Shown here: in pieces, positions 15,560 to 24,853 of the stretch | How positions within the stretch are numbered: the first letter of the stretch is position 1 | Layout: the number at the start of each line of letters is the position of its first letter | Assembly: GCF_000688515.1 (NCBI RefSeq) | Contig: NZ_JHZK01000002.1 | Span: forward strand, 186,001 to 250,000 | Source of the DNA: Afifella pfennigii DSM 17143 | GTDB lineage: Bacteria > Pseudomonadota > Alphaproteobacteria > Rhizobiales > Afifellaceae | Direction of reading: 5' to 3' | DNA: 64,000 nucleotides | Notes under the pieces: model-generated | What the model saw: only the letters and a program-made list of their open reading frames with translations | Told to the model about the DNA's origin: nothing | Databases searched by the model: none | Translations under genes and position numbers: made by a program

Positions 15560-16978
15560 TCACAAGAGCCCGATTGCCTTCCACCAAAGATAGGTGAGCG
15601 GCACACCGACAAGAAACATGGCCGCGGCGAGGATGAGGCAGACCTTGACGAGATCCAAGACCCGCACTTCGCAAAGGCTCAGCATGACGATCAGCGGCGG
15701 ACCCTGATAGGGCAGGAGCATGGTGGTGAAGCCGACGAGCTCGGCCATCAGCACGCCGCTGAGTGGCAGGCCGGTGACGGCGCTGATATCGCCGGCGATC
15801 GGGACCAGCAGGATGGGCGCGGCGGGCGCTGTCGTCACCATGCAGATGGCCGAAGAAAGCGCCGTCACCAGATAGAGGTTCAGAAAATCGCTCGTCACGC
15901 CGAGATCGACGAAGGTGAGGGCAAAGGCGCTTACCGTCTCGTCCAGCCCGTTATGGATCATGATGGCGCCGATGCTGAGAATGCCGGCGATGTAGAGCAC
16001 TGGGGCGAAGTTGATCTTGTCCTTGAAGGCGGTCGGGCTGATGAGCTGCATCGCCGGCCACAGGATGACGACGGCGGCGCCCATCGCCACCCAGGCGGGA
16101 TGGACGCCGTGGAAGACGTCCGTCATCCATAAGATGAGCGCCAGGACCAGGACCGCCGCAAGCCGTCGCTGGCGTGGATTCATCGGCTCTGCCTTGATGT
16201 CGGCGACCTCCCTGGCCGGTTGGCGAAAGAGAAGGAGGATCGCGGCCACCAGCACCAGGGCGCGGAAGATGCCGGTGACCGGCAGATGGTAGAAAAGGTA
16301 TTGCCCGTAGGAGATGGCGACGCCGTAGATCGATTCGATGGCGCCGACATGCACGACGGCCGGCAGATTGGCCGTGACGATGGCGAAATCGGGGAAGAAA
16401 GTGCCGGCACCGACGGCAATGGCGAGGCCGGTATAGCCCTTGCTGCCGGGGCGAAGCTCCATCGCCTCGGCGATGCCGAGCGCAATCGGCATCAGAAGGA
16501 TGATGCGCGGTATCGTCGCCGGCACGAGGAAGCCCAGAAGAGCGGCGATCACCACGAGCAAGACGATGGCCCGGGCGAGGCTGAGGCGCCAGAGGCCGAG
16601 TAGCCGGCGGGCGAGGAGCACGCCAAGCCCCGCCTCCTGAACGGAGTTACCGATGATGATGCCAGAAAAAAGCAGCCACAGCGCGCCGACCTCGAAGCCG
16701 GAGAAGATGACGGCGGTTGGCGCCACCTCGCCGAGGACGGCCAAGAGCATGATGGTGAGGGCCGTCACATGCTCCGGCAGGACATGGGTGGCAAAAAGCG
16801 TGATGGCGAGGACGACCAGAGCCCAGGTCCGCAGCTCGGCGTCGTCCGCTCCGGCGCCGAGGGAGAGAATGACGAGGAGCCCGGCTAACGCTGTCCCGGC
16901 GACCGCGAGGGTAAGCGAGAGGGAGCGTCTGGAGAGATTGCCGCGCCGCGCCGTGAAAACCTGCAAGGCTCTTAGCAT
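15560..16978 (-). CDS. SLC13/DASS-family anion:sodium or dicarboxylate transporter
   Basis: This 472-residue polytopic inner-membrane protein has about 12 hydrophobic segments. It has features of the divalent anion/sodium symporter fold: an early ALTIMLLAVLGEVAPT region, PATIPRIILLMPIALGIAEA, and a late TTAPAAPILLVPIAGDIS segment resembling the second substrate-binding half. Substrates of this family are dicarboxylates, citrate, sulfate or phosphate; the sequence does not decide. ATG 16978 is preferred over an in-frame start 16 codons earlier, because those residues have no membrane character. The gene stands alone, with an OYE gene behind it on the same strand 51 bases upstream. Confidence 0.75.
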   Translation of the reverse strand: MLRALQVFTARRGNLSRRSLSLTLAVAGTALAGLLVILSLGAGADDAELRTWALVVLAITLFATHVLPEHVTALTIMLLAVLGEVAPTAVIFSGFEVGALWLLFSGIIIGNSVQEAGLGVLLARRLLGLWRLSLARAIVLLVVIAALLGFLVPATIPRIILLMPIALGIAEAMELRPGSKGYTGLAIAVGAGTFFPDFAIVTANLPAVVHVGAIESIYGVAISYGQYLFYHLPVTGIFRALVLVAAILLLFRQPAREVADIKAEPMNPRQRRLAAVLVLALILWMTDVFHGVHPAWVAMGAAVVILWPAMQLISPTAFKDKINFAPVLYIAGILSIGAIMIHNGLDETVSAFALTFVDLGVTSDFLNLYLVTALSSAICMVTTAPAAPILLVPIAGDISAVTGLPLSGVLMAELVGFTTMLLPYQGPPLIVMLSLCEVRVLDLVKVCLILAAAMFLVGVPLTYLWWKAIGLL

Positions 16979-17029
16979 GGCTTCAGGTCCCGCTGGCGCG
17001 CCTTGCAGACGAAGGCCCCCGACCACTCA

Positions 17030-18142
17030 TCAGCCACTTCGGTCCGCTCGCGTCAGGGCTGCGCCGGGCCAGATGCTTGGATGAGCGCGTTCATATTGGG
17101 GTGGATAGGCGTGTTCGGCGCCAAGCTCCAGCGCCGCGTGATAGGGCCAGCGGGGATCGAAGAGCATCGCCCGGGCGAGCGCCACCGCATCGGCCTTGCC
17201 GGAAGCGACGATCTCTTCGGCCTGGGCTGCCGAGACGATGAGGCCCACGGCGGCCGTGGCAAGGCCGGATTGCCGCCGCACATGCTCGGCGAGGGGCACC
17301 TGATAGCCAGGCCCCAGCGCGATCTTCTGGCCAGGATCGACGCCCCCACCGGAGACGGTGATGAGGTCGATCCCTTCTGCGCCGAGCTCGGCGGCGAAGC
17401 GTCCGGCCTCCTCCAGCGTGAAACCGCCCTCGGCGAAATCGGAGCCGTTGATCTTGATGCCGAGCGGCTTCTTGCTATGCCAGACGGCGCGCACGCGGCG
17501 CACCACTTCCAAGGGCAGGCGCATGCGGTTCTGAAGGCTGCCGCCGTAGGCGTCGCGGCGATGGTTGGCCAGCGGGGAAAGGAAGGAGCTCAGGAGATAA
17601 CCGTGGCCGCAATGGACCTCCAGATAGTCGAAGCAAAGCCGGTCCGCCCGCTCCGCCGATGCGGTGAACCGCGCCAGCAAGGCTTCGATATCGGCCTCAT
17701 CCATCGCCCTCGGCACCGGGCCGCCGGGCGCTATCGGCAGCCCCGAAGGGGCGAGGGTCTGCCAGCCGCCCTCTTCTATCGGCAGAGGATCGCGCCCCTC
17801 CCATGGCCGGCGGCTGGAGGCCTTGCGCCCGGCATGGCCGAGCTGGATGCCGAGCGGTATCGGGCTCGCCTCGCGCAGAATGGCGAGCACTTCCGCCATC
17901 GCTGCCTCAGTGGCGTCGTCGTAAAGGCCGGCGTCGAAAGCGGAGATGCGTCCCTCCGGCGAGACGGAAGTAGCCTCGAAGGTCAGCAGCCCAGCGCCGG
18001 AAAGCGCCAGCGAGGCGAGGTGCGCGACATGCCAGGCGCCCATCTTCCCATCGACGGCGGAGTATTGGCACATCGGCGAGACGAGGATGCGGTTGCCAAG
18101 GGTCAGCTCCCTCAGCCTCAGCGGGGAGAAGAGCCGGTTCAT
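17030..18142 (-). CDS. Old Yellow Enzyme-family NADH:flavin oxidoreductase (YqjM-like)
   Basis: This 370-residue FMN-dependent TIM-barrel ene-reductase opens LFSPLRLRELTLGNRILVSP. It then has MCQYSAVDG, whose cysteine is the redox-tuning residue of the YqjM (thermophilic-like) subclass, and LGHAGRKAS with the substrate-binding His. VHCGHGYLLSSFLSP and YGGSLQNRMR phosphate-binding segments complete the fold. It reduces activated C=C bonds of enones, maleimides or xenobiotics with NAD(P)H. ATG 18142 fits the family N-terminus; an ORF start at 18247 would add 35 basic residues with no match. It is divergent from an SDR gene, suggesting a shared inducer. Confidence 0.87.
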   Translation of the reverse strand: MNRLFSPLRLRELTLGNRILVSPMCQYSAVDGKMGAWHVAHLASLALSGAGLLTFEATSVSPEGRISAFDAGLYDDATEAAMAEVLAILREASPIPLGIQLGHAGRKASSRRPWEGRDPLPIEEGGWQTLAPSGLPIAPGGPVPRAMDEADIEALLARFTASAERADRLCFDYLEVHCGHGYLLSSFLSPLANHRRDAYGGSLQNRMRLPLEVVRRVRAVWHSKKPLGIKINGSDFAEGGFTLEEAGRFAAELGAEGIDLITVSGGGVDPGQKIALGPGYQVPLAEHVRRQSGLATAAVGLIVSAAQAEEIVASGKADAVALARAMLFDPRWPYHAALELGAEHAYPPQYERAHPSIWPGAALTRADRSG

Positions 18143-18338
18143 GACAGGCGGTTCGCGGGCGCCTGGAAAGGCCGCTGTGCTGGCGCAGGGTCGCGGGCGG
18201 GCATCTCGTCCTCCATTTCGCCGGCGCCTTTCAGGCCTTCGCTGCATGCTTGGCCGTCATGGTGCGATCAATATGGTTCACACAGCGCACTTGTGTTTTA
18301 TTCAGCATGGCGCATGAGATCAAGCTTGGAGGCAGGCC

Positions 18339-19064
18339 GTGGCCGAAACCGTCGTCATCACCGGAGCCAGCAAGGGTATCGGCCTTGCAACGGCCGAGCG
18401 CCTCGCAGCGCAGGGGGCTCAGGTGATCGGGCTTGCCCGTTCGGAGCCGCGAGGCTTCCCCGGCGTTTTCGTGCCGGTCGACCTCGGCGACGAAGGGGCG
18501 AGCGCGGCAGTTCTCGCCGATCTTGCCGGCCGTCACGCGGTCGAGGGTGTCGTTAATAATCTCGGGCTCAACATCCTGGAGCCGCTTGGCAACATCGATC
18601 TTGACCATTTCCGCCGCGTCGTCGATCTCAACCTGCGCACGACGATACAGGTCACGCAGGCATTCCTGCCGGGCATGCGTGCGCGCCGCTACGGGCGCAT
18701 CGTCAATCTTTCCAGCCGCGGCGCCCTAGGGCGCGAAAAGCGCTCCAGTTATGGTGCTGCCAAGGCCGGCATCATCGGCATGACCCGCACCTGGGCGCTG
18801 GAGCTCGCCACCCAGGGGATCACCGCCAATGTCGTCTCGCCCGGGCCGACGGCGACGGAGATGTTTGTGCGCAATAATCTAACGGGCGAGGCGGCAGAAA
18901 AGAACCGCCAGCGCTTCCTGGCCGACGTGCCGATGGGCCGCTTCGGCGAGCCGGAGGAGATCGCCCATGCGATCGCCTTCTTCCTCAGCCGCGAAGCCTC
19001 CTTCGTGACCGGCCAGGTCCTGCATGTCTGCGGCGGCTCCTCGGTCGGCCCGGCGCCGCTTTAG
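18339..19064 (+). CDS. Short-chain dehydrogenase/reductase (FabG-like)
   Basis: This 241-residue Rossmann-fold NAD(P)-dependent oxidoreductase has the cofactor motif TGASKGIG (8-15), NNLG in place of the usual NNAG, and the catalytic Ser (VNLSSRGALG), Tyr and Lys (SSYGAAKAG). The C-terminal TGQVLHVCGGSS is FabG-like. The start is GTG 18339 behind a good TTGGAGG. The missing Ala in NNAG is a small deviation. It is divergent from the OYE gene across a 196-base gap. The substrate is not predictable; a ketone or alcohol in the same route as the OYE is an inference. Confidence 0.85.
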   Translation: MAETVVITGASKGIGLATAERLAAQGAQVIGLARSEPRGFPGVFVPVDLGDEGASAAVLADLAGRHAVEGVVNNLGLNILEPLGNIDLDHFRRVVDLNLRTTIQVTQAFLPGMRARRYGRIVNLSSRGALGREKRSSYGAAKAGIIGMTRTWALELATQGITANVVSPGPTATEMFVRNNLTGEAAEKNRQRFLADVPMGRFGEPEEIAHAIAFFLSREASFVTGQVLHVCGGSSVGPAPL

Positions 19065-19094
19065 AGCGGGGCGGGCGGCGCCGACCGGCGCGAC

Positions 19095-20237
19095 CTAGTA
19101 GCGCTCCACCGGGTCGAAGCCGCGCAAGGCGTCGACGAAGCGGACGTAGTCCTGCGCATTGAAGAGGTTTGGCGCGGCCTCCTTACCGCCCGTTCCGAAA
19201 TCGAGTGCAGACAGGGTCGCCTCGATCTCGCCGCGATTGAGGTCCTGGGCGATGAAGACGATACGCGTGTCGCGCTCCTCGCTCGGCCAGGCGGCTAGCC
19301 TCTCCGGCTCGTGGAAGAGATGCTGCACCGCGTGGACGACGATCGGCTTGCCCTCAACATTGAAGATGCCCTTGACGCGCAGAAGGTTCGGTCCGCGAAA
19401 GCGGGCGAGGGCGTTGAGCCACAGACGCAGGCCGTCGGCCGTGATCTCGCCGGGGCGGCGAAGCGAGAAGGTCGCGATGCCGTCCTCCGCCGCGCCATGG
19501 TCGTGCCCGTGACGATGGGGATGGCTTTGGCCGTGCTGCGCGTGGCCATGATGCCGACCGGCGGTGCCGGCCTCGCGCTCGATGTCCTGGGCGCCGAGCC
19601 AGGCGGACCAGTCGCGCTCCTGAGGCCGGTCGCCGAGCAGCTCTTCGGCGGCGATCTCGCCGCGCACCGCCGTCAAAAGACGGGCGCTGCGGTTGAGGCG
19701 CCGGAGCTTGGCCGTCAGGCGTTCAAGCTCGTCCGGGCCGGCGAGATCGGTCTTGGAGAAGACGATGCGGTCGGCGACGGCTGCCTGCTTGACGGATTCA
19801 AAATGCATATCGAGCTGCGCCCGTCCGTGGACCGTATCGACGACAGTGACCACGGCATCGAGACGGAAGGCGGTCGAGATTTCCTCGTCCGACAGAACCG
19901 TCTGCAGCAGCGGCGCCGGATCGGCGAGCCCTGTGGTTTCGATCACGACCCGGTCGAAGGGCGGCAGCTCGCCTTTCTGCCGCCGCTCCAGAAGGCGGGA
20001 CAGCGTGACCACGAGATCGCCGAGAATGGCGCAGCACAGGCATCCGTTGGACAAAAGGACCGTCTCGTCCTCAGGCGTTTCCATGAGGAGATGGTCGAGC
20101 CCCACCTCGCCATATTCGTTGACGATGACGAGCGTGCCCACCATTGCTTCCTGGCGGAGGAGCTTGTTGAGCAGGGTCGTCTTGCCGCTGCCGAGAAAAC
20201 CGGTGAGGATGGTGATGGGGAGTCTTGGCTCAGTCAT
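19095..20237 (-). CDS. CobW/COG0523-family GTPase, putative metal chaperone
   Basis: This 380-residue G3E GTPase carries Walker A GFLGSGKT (13-20) and the metal-binding GCLCC motif (65-69). SKTDLAG serves as the guanine-specificity region, and a CobW C-terminal domain follows. Between the domains is a His-rich stretch (residues about 229-247, ten His) that probably binds Zn, Co or Ni. COG0523 proteins insert metal into target enzymes or act in zinc homeostasis. No Zur-like palindrome was noticed upstream. The metallo-amidohydrolase gene immediately upstream on the same strand is a possible client, by position only. Confidence 0.87.
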   Translation of the reverse strand: MTEPRLPITILTGFLGSGKTTLLNKLLRQEAMVGTLVIVNEYGEVGLDHLLMETPEDETVLLSNGCLCCAILGDLVVTLSRLLERRQKGELPPFDRVVIETTGLADPAPLLQTVLSDEEISTAFRLDAVVTVVDTVHGRAQLDMHFESVKQAAVADRIVFSKTDLAGPDELERLTAKLRRLNRSARLLTAVRGEIAAEELLGDRPQERDWSAWLGAQDIEREAGTAGRHHGHAQHGQSHPHRHGHDHGAAEDGIATFSLRRPGEITADGLRLWLNALARFRGPNLLRVKGIFNVEGKPIVVHAVQHLFHEPERLAAWPSEERDTRIVFIAQDLNRGEIEATLSALDFGTGGKEAAPNLFNAQDYVRFVDALRGFDPVERY

Positions 20238-20285
20238 GGCCTGTCCGCTTCAAACGCCTTCTGTCCTGTCGCGCTCAGTCGCCGC

Positions 20286-21605
20286 CTAGGCGTCGGCGAT
20301 CCGCCAGGAACCGTATTCGTGGGGGATGACCCGCACGTCCTCACCTTCGCGGCGATCGACGAAGCGCTTGCCCTCCTTCACCACCATCTTGATGTTCTCG
20401 CGCGGCTCCAGGACCTTGATGTCCTCTGCCGGGTTGCCGTCGACGAGGACGATATCGGCGAGCTTGCCCTTCTCCAGCGTGCCGAGCTCCTCCTGCCTGT
20501 GCAGCGCTTCGGCGGCGTTCTTCGTTGCCGTGACGATCGCTTCCATCGGGGTCATGCCGAGATCGACATAGATGGCGAGCTCGGAGGCGTTGCTGCCCAT
20601 ATCGGGCTCAAAGCCCATATCGGTGCCCATGGCGATCTTTACGCCCGCCTTGTGCATAACCTGGAAGGTGTTGAAGCAGTTCGGCTGGATCGTCTTCATC
20701 TTCTCCAGGGTGAAGTTGGGCGTGCCGATCTCGCGGCGGATCTCGATCGCATGGTCGGTGCGGTGCAAGAGCGTCGGCGTCACCGGGATCTGCGCTTCCA
20801 CGATGCGCGCAATGGAATCCTCGTCATGGAAGACCATGTGCTCGATCGTGTCGGCCCCGGCCTTGATCGCCATGCGGTGCGCGTCCGGCGTGAAGCAGTG
20901 GATGGAGCAGAAATGGTGCTGGGCATGCGCCTCGTCGCAGACCGCGTCGAGCTCCTCCTGGGTATGGTTGCGCACATCCGGCGCCTCGCGATCGGTGCCG
21001 CCCCCGCCCGATGCGCAGGTTTTCAGCCAGTCCGCCCCCTTCAACAGGTTCTTGCGCGCGAGCTTGCGCATTTCGTCCGGCCCGTCGGCGGTCGCCTCCG
21101 GGTTGCGCAGCGAGGCGCGTGGCATGATGAGGTCGAGATGCGAGCCCGTGCCGACGGTGAAGGCGCCGCAGATGAGCCGCGGCCCGCCCAGGATGCCGTT
21201 GTCGATGGCGTCGCGCACGGCCACCGCCTGATCGGTCATTAGTCCGCGTGTCGACATGATGCCGAGGTCGCGCAAGGTGGTGAAGCCGCGTTCCAGGCAG
21301 AGCTGAGCGTGGAACAGCATGTACATCTGCTGCAGCTCGGGCGTCACCTCCCATTGCGCCACGCGATAGTTCTTGAAAGTGAGATTGTTGAACATGCACA
21401 GATGGATGTGCAGGTCCATCATGCCCGGCATGGCGGTGAGGCCAGGCTCCTCCACGAGTGTGGCGCCCTCCGGGATGCGGATATCGGAAGCCGCGCCAAC
21501 CTCCTTGATGTGCTTGTCCTCCACGACGATGACGGTGTTGTCGATGACCGGCCCCCCGTTGCCATCAATCAGCTTTCCCACCTTGTACGCGGTCGTTGCA
21601 GCCAT
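20286..21605 (-). CDS. Metal-dependent amidohydrolase
   Basis: This 439-residue member of the amidohydrolase superfamily has the metal ligands HxH in MMDLHIHL (66-68), the likely ligand His in CSIHCFTPDAHR, HMVF, and the catalytic Asp in MGTDMGFEPD. ALHRQEELGTLEKGKLADIV marks the return to the small beta domain. Relatives include imidazolonepropionase-like and prolidase-like hydrolases, so it may hydrolyse an amide, lactam or carbamate. Two adjacent ATGs exist (21608, 21605); the second has the better distance from AAGGAG. A GAAAC-TTT-GTTTC palindrome lies 64 bases upstream. The substrate is not recognised. Confidence 0.82.
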   Translation of the reverse strand: MAATTAYKVGKLIDGNGGPVIDNTVIVVEDKHIKEVGAASDIRIPEGATLVEEPGLTAMPGMMDLHIHLCMFNNLTFKNYRVAQWEVTPELQQMYMLFHAQLCLERGFTTLRDLGIMSTRGLMTDQAVAVRDAIDNGILGGPRLICGAFTVGTGSHLDLIMPRASLRNPEATADGPDEMRKLARKNLLKGADWLKTCASGGGGTDREAPDVRNHTQEELDAVCDEAHAQHHFCSIHCFTPDAHRMAIKAGADTIEHMVFHDEDSIARIVEAQIPVTPTLLHRTDHAIEIRREIGTPNFTLEKMKTIQPNCFNTFQVMHKAGVKIAMGTDMGFEPDMGSNASELAIYVDLGMTPMEAIVTATKNAAEALHRQEELGTLEKGKLADIVLVDGNPAEDIKVLEPRENIKMVVKEGKRFVDRREGEDVRVIPHEYGSWRIADA

Positions 21606-21668
21606 CATCGCTCCTTCCGTCCCCGGTCGAAGCGGTGCGCGCTTCGCCAATTAATAGGTTTGCACAAA

Positions 21669-21681
21669 GAAACTTTGTTTC
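21669..21681. promoter_or_regulatory. IclR/KdgR-like palindrome before the amidohydrolase gene
   Basis: GAAAC-TTT-GTTTC, within AAAGAAACTTTGTTTCATTT, closely resembles the IclR-family KdgR box (AATGAAACATTGTTTCATT). It lies in the 109-base AT-rich gap between the amidohydrolase start and the stop of the upstream dehydrogenase, an obvious promoter position. An IclR-family gene is present in this window at 53.5 kb. Confidence 0.55.
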
Positions 21682-21714
21682 ATTTACATATTAAGTGAAC
21701 CCTCTTCAAGAGCG

Positions 21715-22704
21715 TCAATCGTCGGTGACACCTCGTCCCTCGCTCGCCCGCTGCGGGGCGATGGTAAGGCCGGCTTCGCGCTCCCACAGCTTGACGATCT
21801 CCGACTGATCGACGGCTGCGCCGATCTCCTTGCTGCCGCGCTGCCACAGCTGCAGGCAGCTCGCCATGACCGGTGCCTCCATCCCAACGCCGTCCGCCAG
21901 GCCGCGCGCCAGTCTGACGTCCTTGGCGATGAGCGACAGGGCCATGCCGGTAGCGAAGTCGCGCGTCAGCACCTGGCGTCCGATCTTCTTCTCCAAGGGA
22001 TGGTTGCGCCCGGTGGTGGCGGAGGTCAGGGCCTCCATCATCACCTGAAGGTCGAGGCCGAATTTGAGGCCGACGGTCAGTGCTTCCGCATAGGTAATGA
22101 GGGCCTCGGCGTTGACGAAGTTGTTCAGCACCTTCATCGCATGGCCGGCGCCGAGCGGTCCGCAGGGGAAAAGACGCTCGCCGAAGCAGGTGACGACGGG
22201 ATGGGCCCGCGCGATCGCATCCCGCGTGCCGCCCAGAAGGATGTCGAGCGTGCCGTCCTTGGCGAAGACGACGCCGCCGGCGACGGGCGCGTCCACCATG
22301 ACGAGCGAGCGCTTGGCCAGCGTCTCGCCGAGGGCGCGCGTCTCCAGCGGATCGGAGGAGGAGGAATCGACGACGAGGCTGCCGGGCGCCAGCCTCGCGG
22401 CAAGGCCGTCCTCGCCGCTTTCTCCCATCAGTACCGCACGCACCTCCCGGCTCGTCGGCAGCATCAAAACGACGATGTCGGCGTTGGCCGCAAGATCGGG
22501 AAGGGAGCGGGCCGGCCGCGCCCTCCTTTCGCAGCAGAATCGGTCGATCGCCTCCCGGCTGAGATCGAAGACCGTCAGCGGCAAACCGGCCTCGGCGATG
22601 TGTTGCGCCATAGGGTTGCCCATGCGCCCGAGCCCGACGAAACCGACGCGCTCGAGGCGGATACCGGGCTTGGTCTGCGCGTGCGGCATGGAGGTCTCAG
22701 CCAT
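21715..22704 (-). CDS. 3-hydroxyisobutyrate dehydrogenase-family NAD(P)-dependent oxidoreductase
   Basis: This 329-residue beta-hydroxyacid dehydrogenase has the Rossmann loop GFVGLGRMGNPMA (21-33), the substrate motif DAPVAGGVVFAKDGTL (normally DAPVSGG..A..GTL) and the catalytic Lys191 in GAGHAMKVLNNF. The family includes 3-hydroxyisobutyrate, tartronate-semialdehyde, L-threonate and sulfolactaldehyde reductases. Context does not point to one of them. Its start overlaps the end of the bicupin gene by eight bases, so both are made from one leftward message, with the amidohydrolase gene following. It may oxidise a hydroxyacid in the same unknown pathway. Confidence 0.85.
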   Translation of the reverse strand: MAETSMPHAQTKPGIRLERVGFVGLGRMGNPMAQHIAEAGLPLTVFDLSREAIDRFCCERRARPARSLPDLAANADIVVLMLPTSREVRAVLMGESGEDGLAARLAPGSLVVDSSSSDPLETRALGETLAKRSLVMVDAPVAGGVVFAKDGTLDILLGGTRDAIARAHPVVTCFGERLFPCGPLGAGHAMKVLNNFVNAEALITYAEALTVGLKFGLDLQVMMEALTSATTGRNHPLEKKIGRQVLTRDFATGMALSLIAKDVRLARGLADGVGMEAPVMASCLQLWQRGSKEIGAAVDQSEIVKLWEREAGLTIAPQRASEGRGVTDD

Positions 22705-23614
22705 GGGCTTGCTCGATCGCCTCCTCCAGGACGGCGAGTGAATGCACGCTAACGAAGCGGGTAGGCGTGTTCCCGTCGCTGGCGAGGCGATAAGGGACGC
22801 CCTTGCCGATCTCGGCGATGTCGCCTGTCCGCATGTCGTTGCGATCGTTGCCGACCTCCGCCGTCAGCCTGCCGCTCAAGACGTAGACGAACTGCTCGTG
22901 GGGGCTTGCCTCGCTCGCCAGCTCGCCGGCGCGCGGGAACTCGAAGAAGCCGAAGCCGCAGCGCTCTCCCTCCAGCCATTCCCTGCGGCTGGCGCAGCGC
23001 AACGGTGCCTCGATTGCATCCGCCAGCTGATAGTAGCAGTCCGGCACGCCTTCCACGATGGCCTGACTGGCCTCGCCATTGCCCGCCGGTCTTGCTCTGG
23101 CAGGGCCCCCGGAGACGCCCCCGGAGACGCGCTTGGAGGCGATCGCGGCCGATTCCTCCACCGTCAGCGCGCGCTCCGGCGGCGCCTCGTCGGCGCCAAT
23201 GCCGACCACCGTCCAGGTGCGGTCCTTGATGTATAGATAGGCGCAGTCACCGTCCTCCGTCGCCTTCATGGAATGGCGCACATTCGGCGGGATCATGAGG
23301 AAGGCGCCTGGCCCGACGATGCGCCGATCCTTGCCGACGACCGCATTCACCTTGCCCTTCAGGACGAAGATCAAGAGCTCGTTCGGATGGTAGTGCAGCT
23401 CCGATCCGGTTCCCGCCTGTTTCTGATTGAGGCAGAAATAAAGATACCTGCCCTCGATGATAGGCGCTCTGCCCGACGACAGATGCGGGGTGAGGAGCTT
23501 CGATTCGATGGATTCGAAACGATGGAACGGCATGGGTGCGACGTCCTCTGCAGGCGCCTTGTTGGCTAATTGTTGGTTCATCCAACGCAACTTCGTATCT
23601 TTAGATAGAACCAT
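22697..23614 (-). CDS. Bicupin protein, gentisate dioxygenase-like fold
   Basis: The 305-residue protein holds two cupin barrels. The first (about 50-130) has the full metal set: HYHPNELLIFVLKG with two His and a Glu, and the distal His in PPNVRHSM. The second (about 215-290) keeps only one His (SPHEQFVYVLSG) and has Tyr-Arg where the distal His should be, so it is probably metal-free. Gentisate 1,2-dioxygenases have this bicupin layout but are longer. An oxygenase, isomerase or small-molecule sensor role is possible. Start 23614 is uncertain: ATG 23581 would also serve and would leave a GATAGAACCATTTC operator-like stretch upstream. Confidence 0.75.
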   Translation of the reverse strand: MVLSKDTKLRWMNQQLANKAPAEDVAPMPFHRFESIESKLLTPHLSSGRAPIIEGRYLYFCLNQKQAGTGSELHYHPNELLIFVLKGKVNAVVGKDRRIVGPGAFLMIPPNVRHSMKATEDGDCAYLYIKDRTWTVVGIGADEAPPERALTVEESAAIASKRVSGGVSGGPARARPAGNGEASQAIVEGVPDCYYQLADAIEAPLRCASRREWLEGERCGFGFFEFPRAGELASEASPHEQFVYVLSGRLTAEVGNDRNDMRTGDIAEIGKGVPYRLASDGNTPTRFVSVHSLAVLEEAIEQAHG

Positions 23615-23761
23615 TTCGGAGCGAGAGCCGCAAGCATCTCGCAGCAGGCTTTGGCGAACAGGATGTGTTGCCCCGCAGCTTACTGAAGAAAGAGAAGGGG
23701 GTATCGCTCCTTCGTCAGCGGGGCATGCTGTTGACAGAGCATCTGGCTTGTCGCATGTTTT

Positions 23762-23771
23762 TTGAAACTCG
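23762..23771 (+). promoter_or_regulatory. TTGAAACTCG motif before the second TTT operon
   Basis: TTGAAACTCG lies 76 bases before the tctC start. The nine bases TTGAAACTC are identical at 29082 (before the third TTT operon) and at 53446 (before the IclR gene). A right half-site is not clear at this copy. It is probably an IclR-family operator. Confidence 0.45.
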
Positions 23772-23846
23772 TATCATTAAATGAAAACATATGAAGTGCT
23801 GGCCGCCGGCGTCGCCGCGACCGCATCTCAACCGGGAGGGACGAGG

Positions 23847-24830
23847 ATGCCTAACAAGACCGGGAGCGCCGGCCTCAGGACGATCGCCGCAGGACTGGCG
23901 CTCGGCGTCGGTCTGTTCGGCGCCGCGCCGTCGGCCCTCGCATGGGAGCCGAGCGAAGACGTCCAGATCGTGGTGCACACCAAATCGACCGGCTCCACCT
24001 ATGCCTACGGCGCCGCCGTCAAGGCGGCGATCGAGGATGCGGGGCTGATGGGGCAAGAGATCGATCTGCGTTCCATTCAGGGCGCCGGCGGCGCCAAGGC
24101 TCGCCAGCATGTCGCCCAGACCAACGCCGGCAATCCGCATGTGGTGCAGGTGCTGACGCCCTCGCAGATCAACAATCCAATCCTCGCCCGCTCCGACGTC
24201 AACCGCGATTCCTTCAGGGGCATCGCCATTAATGTGGTGACGCCGCTCTTGATGGTTGTGCACGCCGATTCGCCCTATCAGTCGATCAACGACATCGTCG
24301 CCGCGGCCAAGGAGAAGCCCGGCGAGGTCATCCAGGGCGGCGGCGCCGTCGGCCAAGTCGCCTCGTTGGTGGGCAAGCTCTTCGCCGACAGCCAGGGCGT
24401 CGACATCACGTATACGCCCTTCGACGATGAGGGCGTGCTGCAGCTTGCCGGCGGGCATGTCGACTTCATTCTGGAGAACCCGGCGCAGGTCAAGAAATTC
24501 GTCGATGCCGGCCGCATGCGTATTGTCGGCACCAGCAACAAGCTGAGTTTTGCGCCCGACGTTCCCACCTTCGAGGAGGCGGGCTACGATTTTCCCGTCT
24601 TGCAGCAATATCGCGGTCTTTGGACCTCGGCTGACGTGCCTGAAGAGGCGCGGAGCTACTACGGCGACCTTCTCAAGAAGGTCAGCGAAAGCGACAGTTT
24701 CAAGGAATACGTGCAGACCAATGACCTGACGCCGGTATGGATTTCCGGCGCGGAGCTTGAAAAAATGCTCAATGCGGAAGCTAAGGCCTATCGGGATCTT
24801 TCCGAAGAGCTTAATCTCATCAGCAAATAG
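23847..24830 (+). CDS. TTT solute-binding protein (TctC/Bug family)
   Basis: This 327-residue periplasmic receptor has a signal peptide ending SALA-WEPSED at about residue 33. The Bug-family fold is visible in IVVHTKSTGSTYAYGAAVK (ligand loop), NPHVVQVLTPSQINNPIL, VGQVASLVGKLFADS and FAPDVPTFEEAGYDFPVLQQ. The first loop has TKSTGSTY where most relatives have PGG, hinting at an unusual ligand. ATG 23847 is chosen because GGGAGGG lies 7 bases upstream; an in-frame ATG at 23781 would put an unlikely sequence before the signal peptide. It is followed 23 bases later by tctB and then tctA. Confidence 0.88.
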   Translation: MPNKTGSAGLRTIAAGLALGVGLFGAAPSALAWEPSEDVQIVVHTKSTGSTYAYGAAVKAAIEDAGLMGQEIDLRSIQGAGGAKARQHVAQTNAGNPHVVQVLTPSQINNPILARSDVNRDSFRGIAINVVTPLLMVVHADSPYQSINDIVAAAKEKPGEVIQGGGAVGQVASLVGKLFADSQGVDITYTPFDDEGVLQLAGGHVDFILENPAQVKKFVDAGRMRIVGTSNKLSFAPDVPTFEEAGYDFPVLQQYRGLWTSADVPEEARSYYGDLLKKVSESDSFKEYVQTNDLTPVWISGAELEKMLNAEAKAYRDLSEELNLISK

Positions 24831-24853
24831 GCCGCACGCGGCTGGGCCCGGCG

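Noticed and set aside
15256-15612. A 118-codon frame in the gap between the helicase and transporter genes
   Set aside because: The composition is Arg/Gly/Pro rich without motifs, and it overlaps the transporter end. More likely untranslated leader and 3' DNA.
19311-21242. A 643-codon open frame on the plus strand
   Set aside because: It is antisense to the CobW-type and amidohydrolase genes, which have complete catalytic motifs. The frame shows no motif of its own.
22697-23614. Annotation as gentisate 1,2-dioxygenase
   Set aside because: The protein is shorter than known gentisate dioxygenases, and no maleylpyruvate isomerase or hydrolase gene adjoins it.
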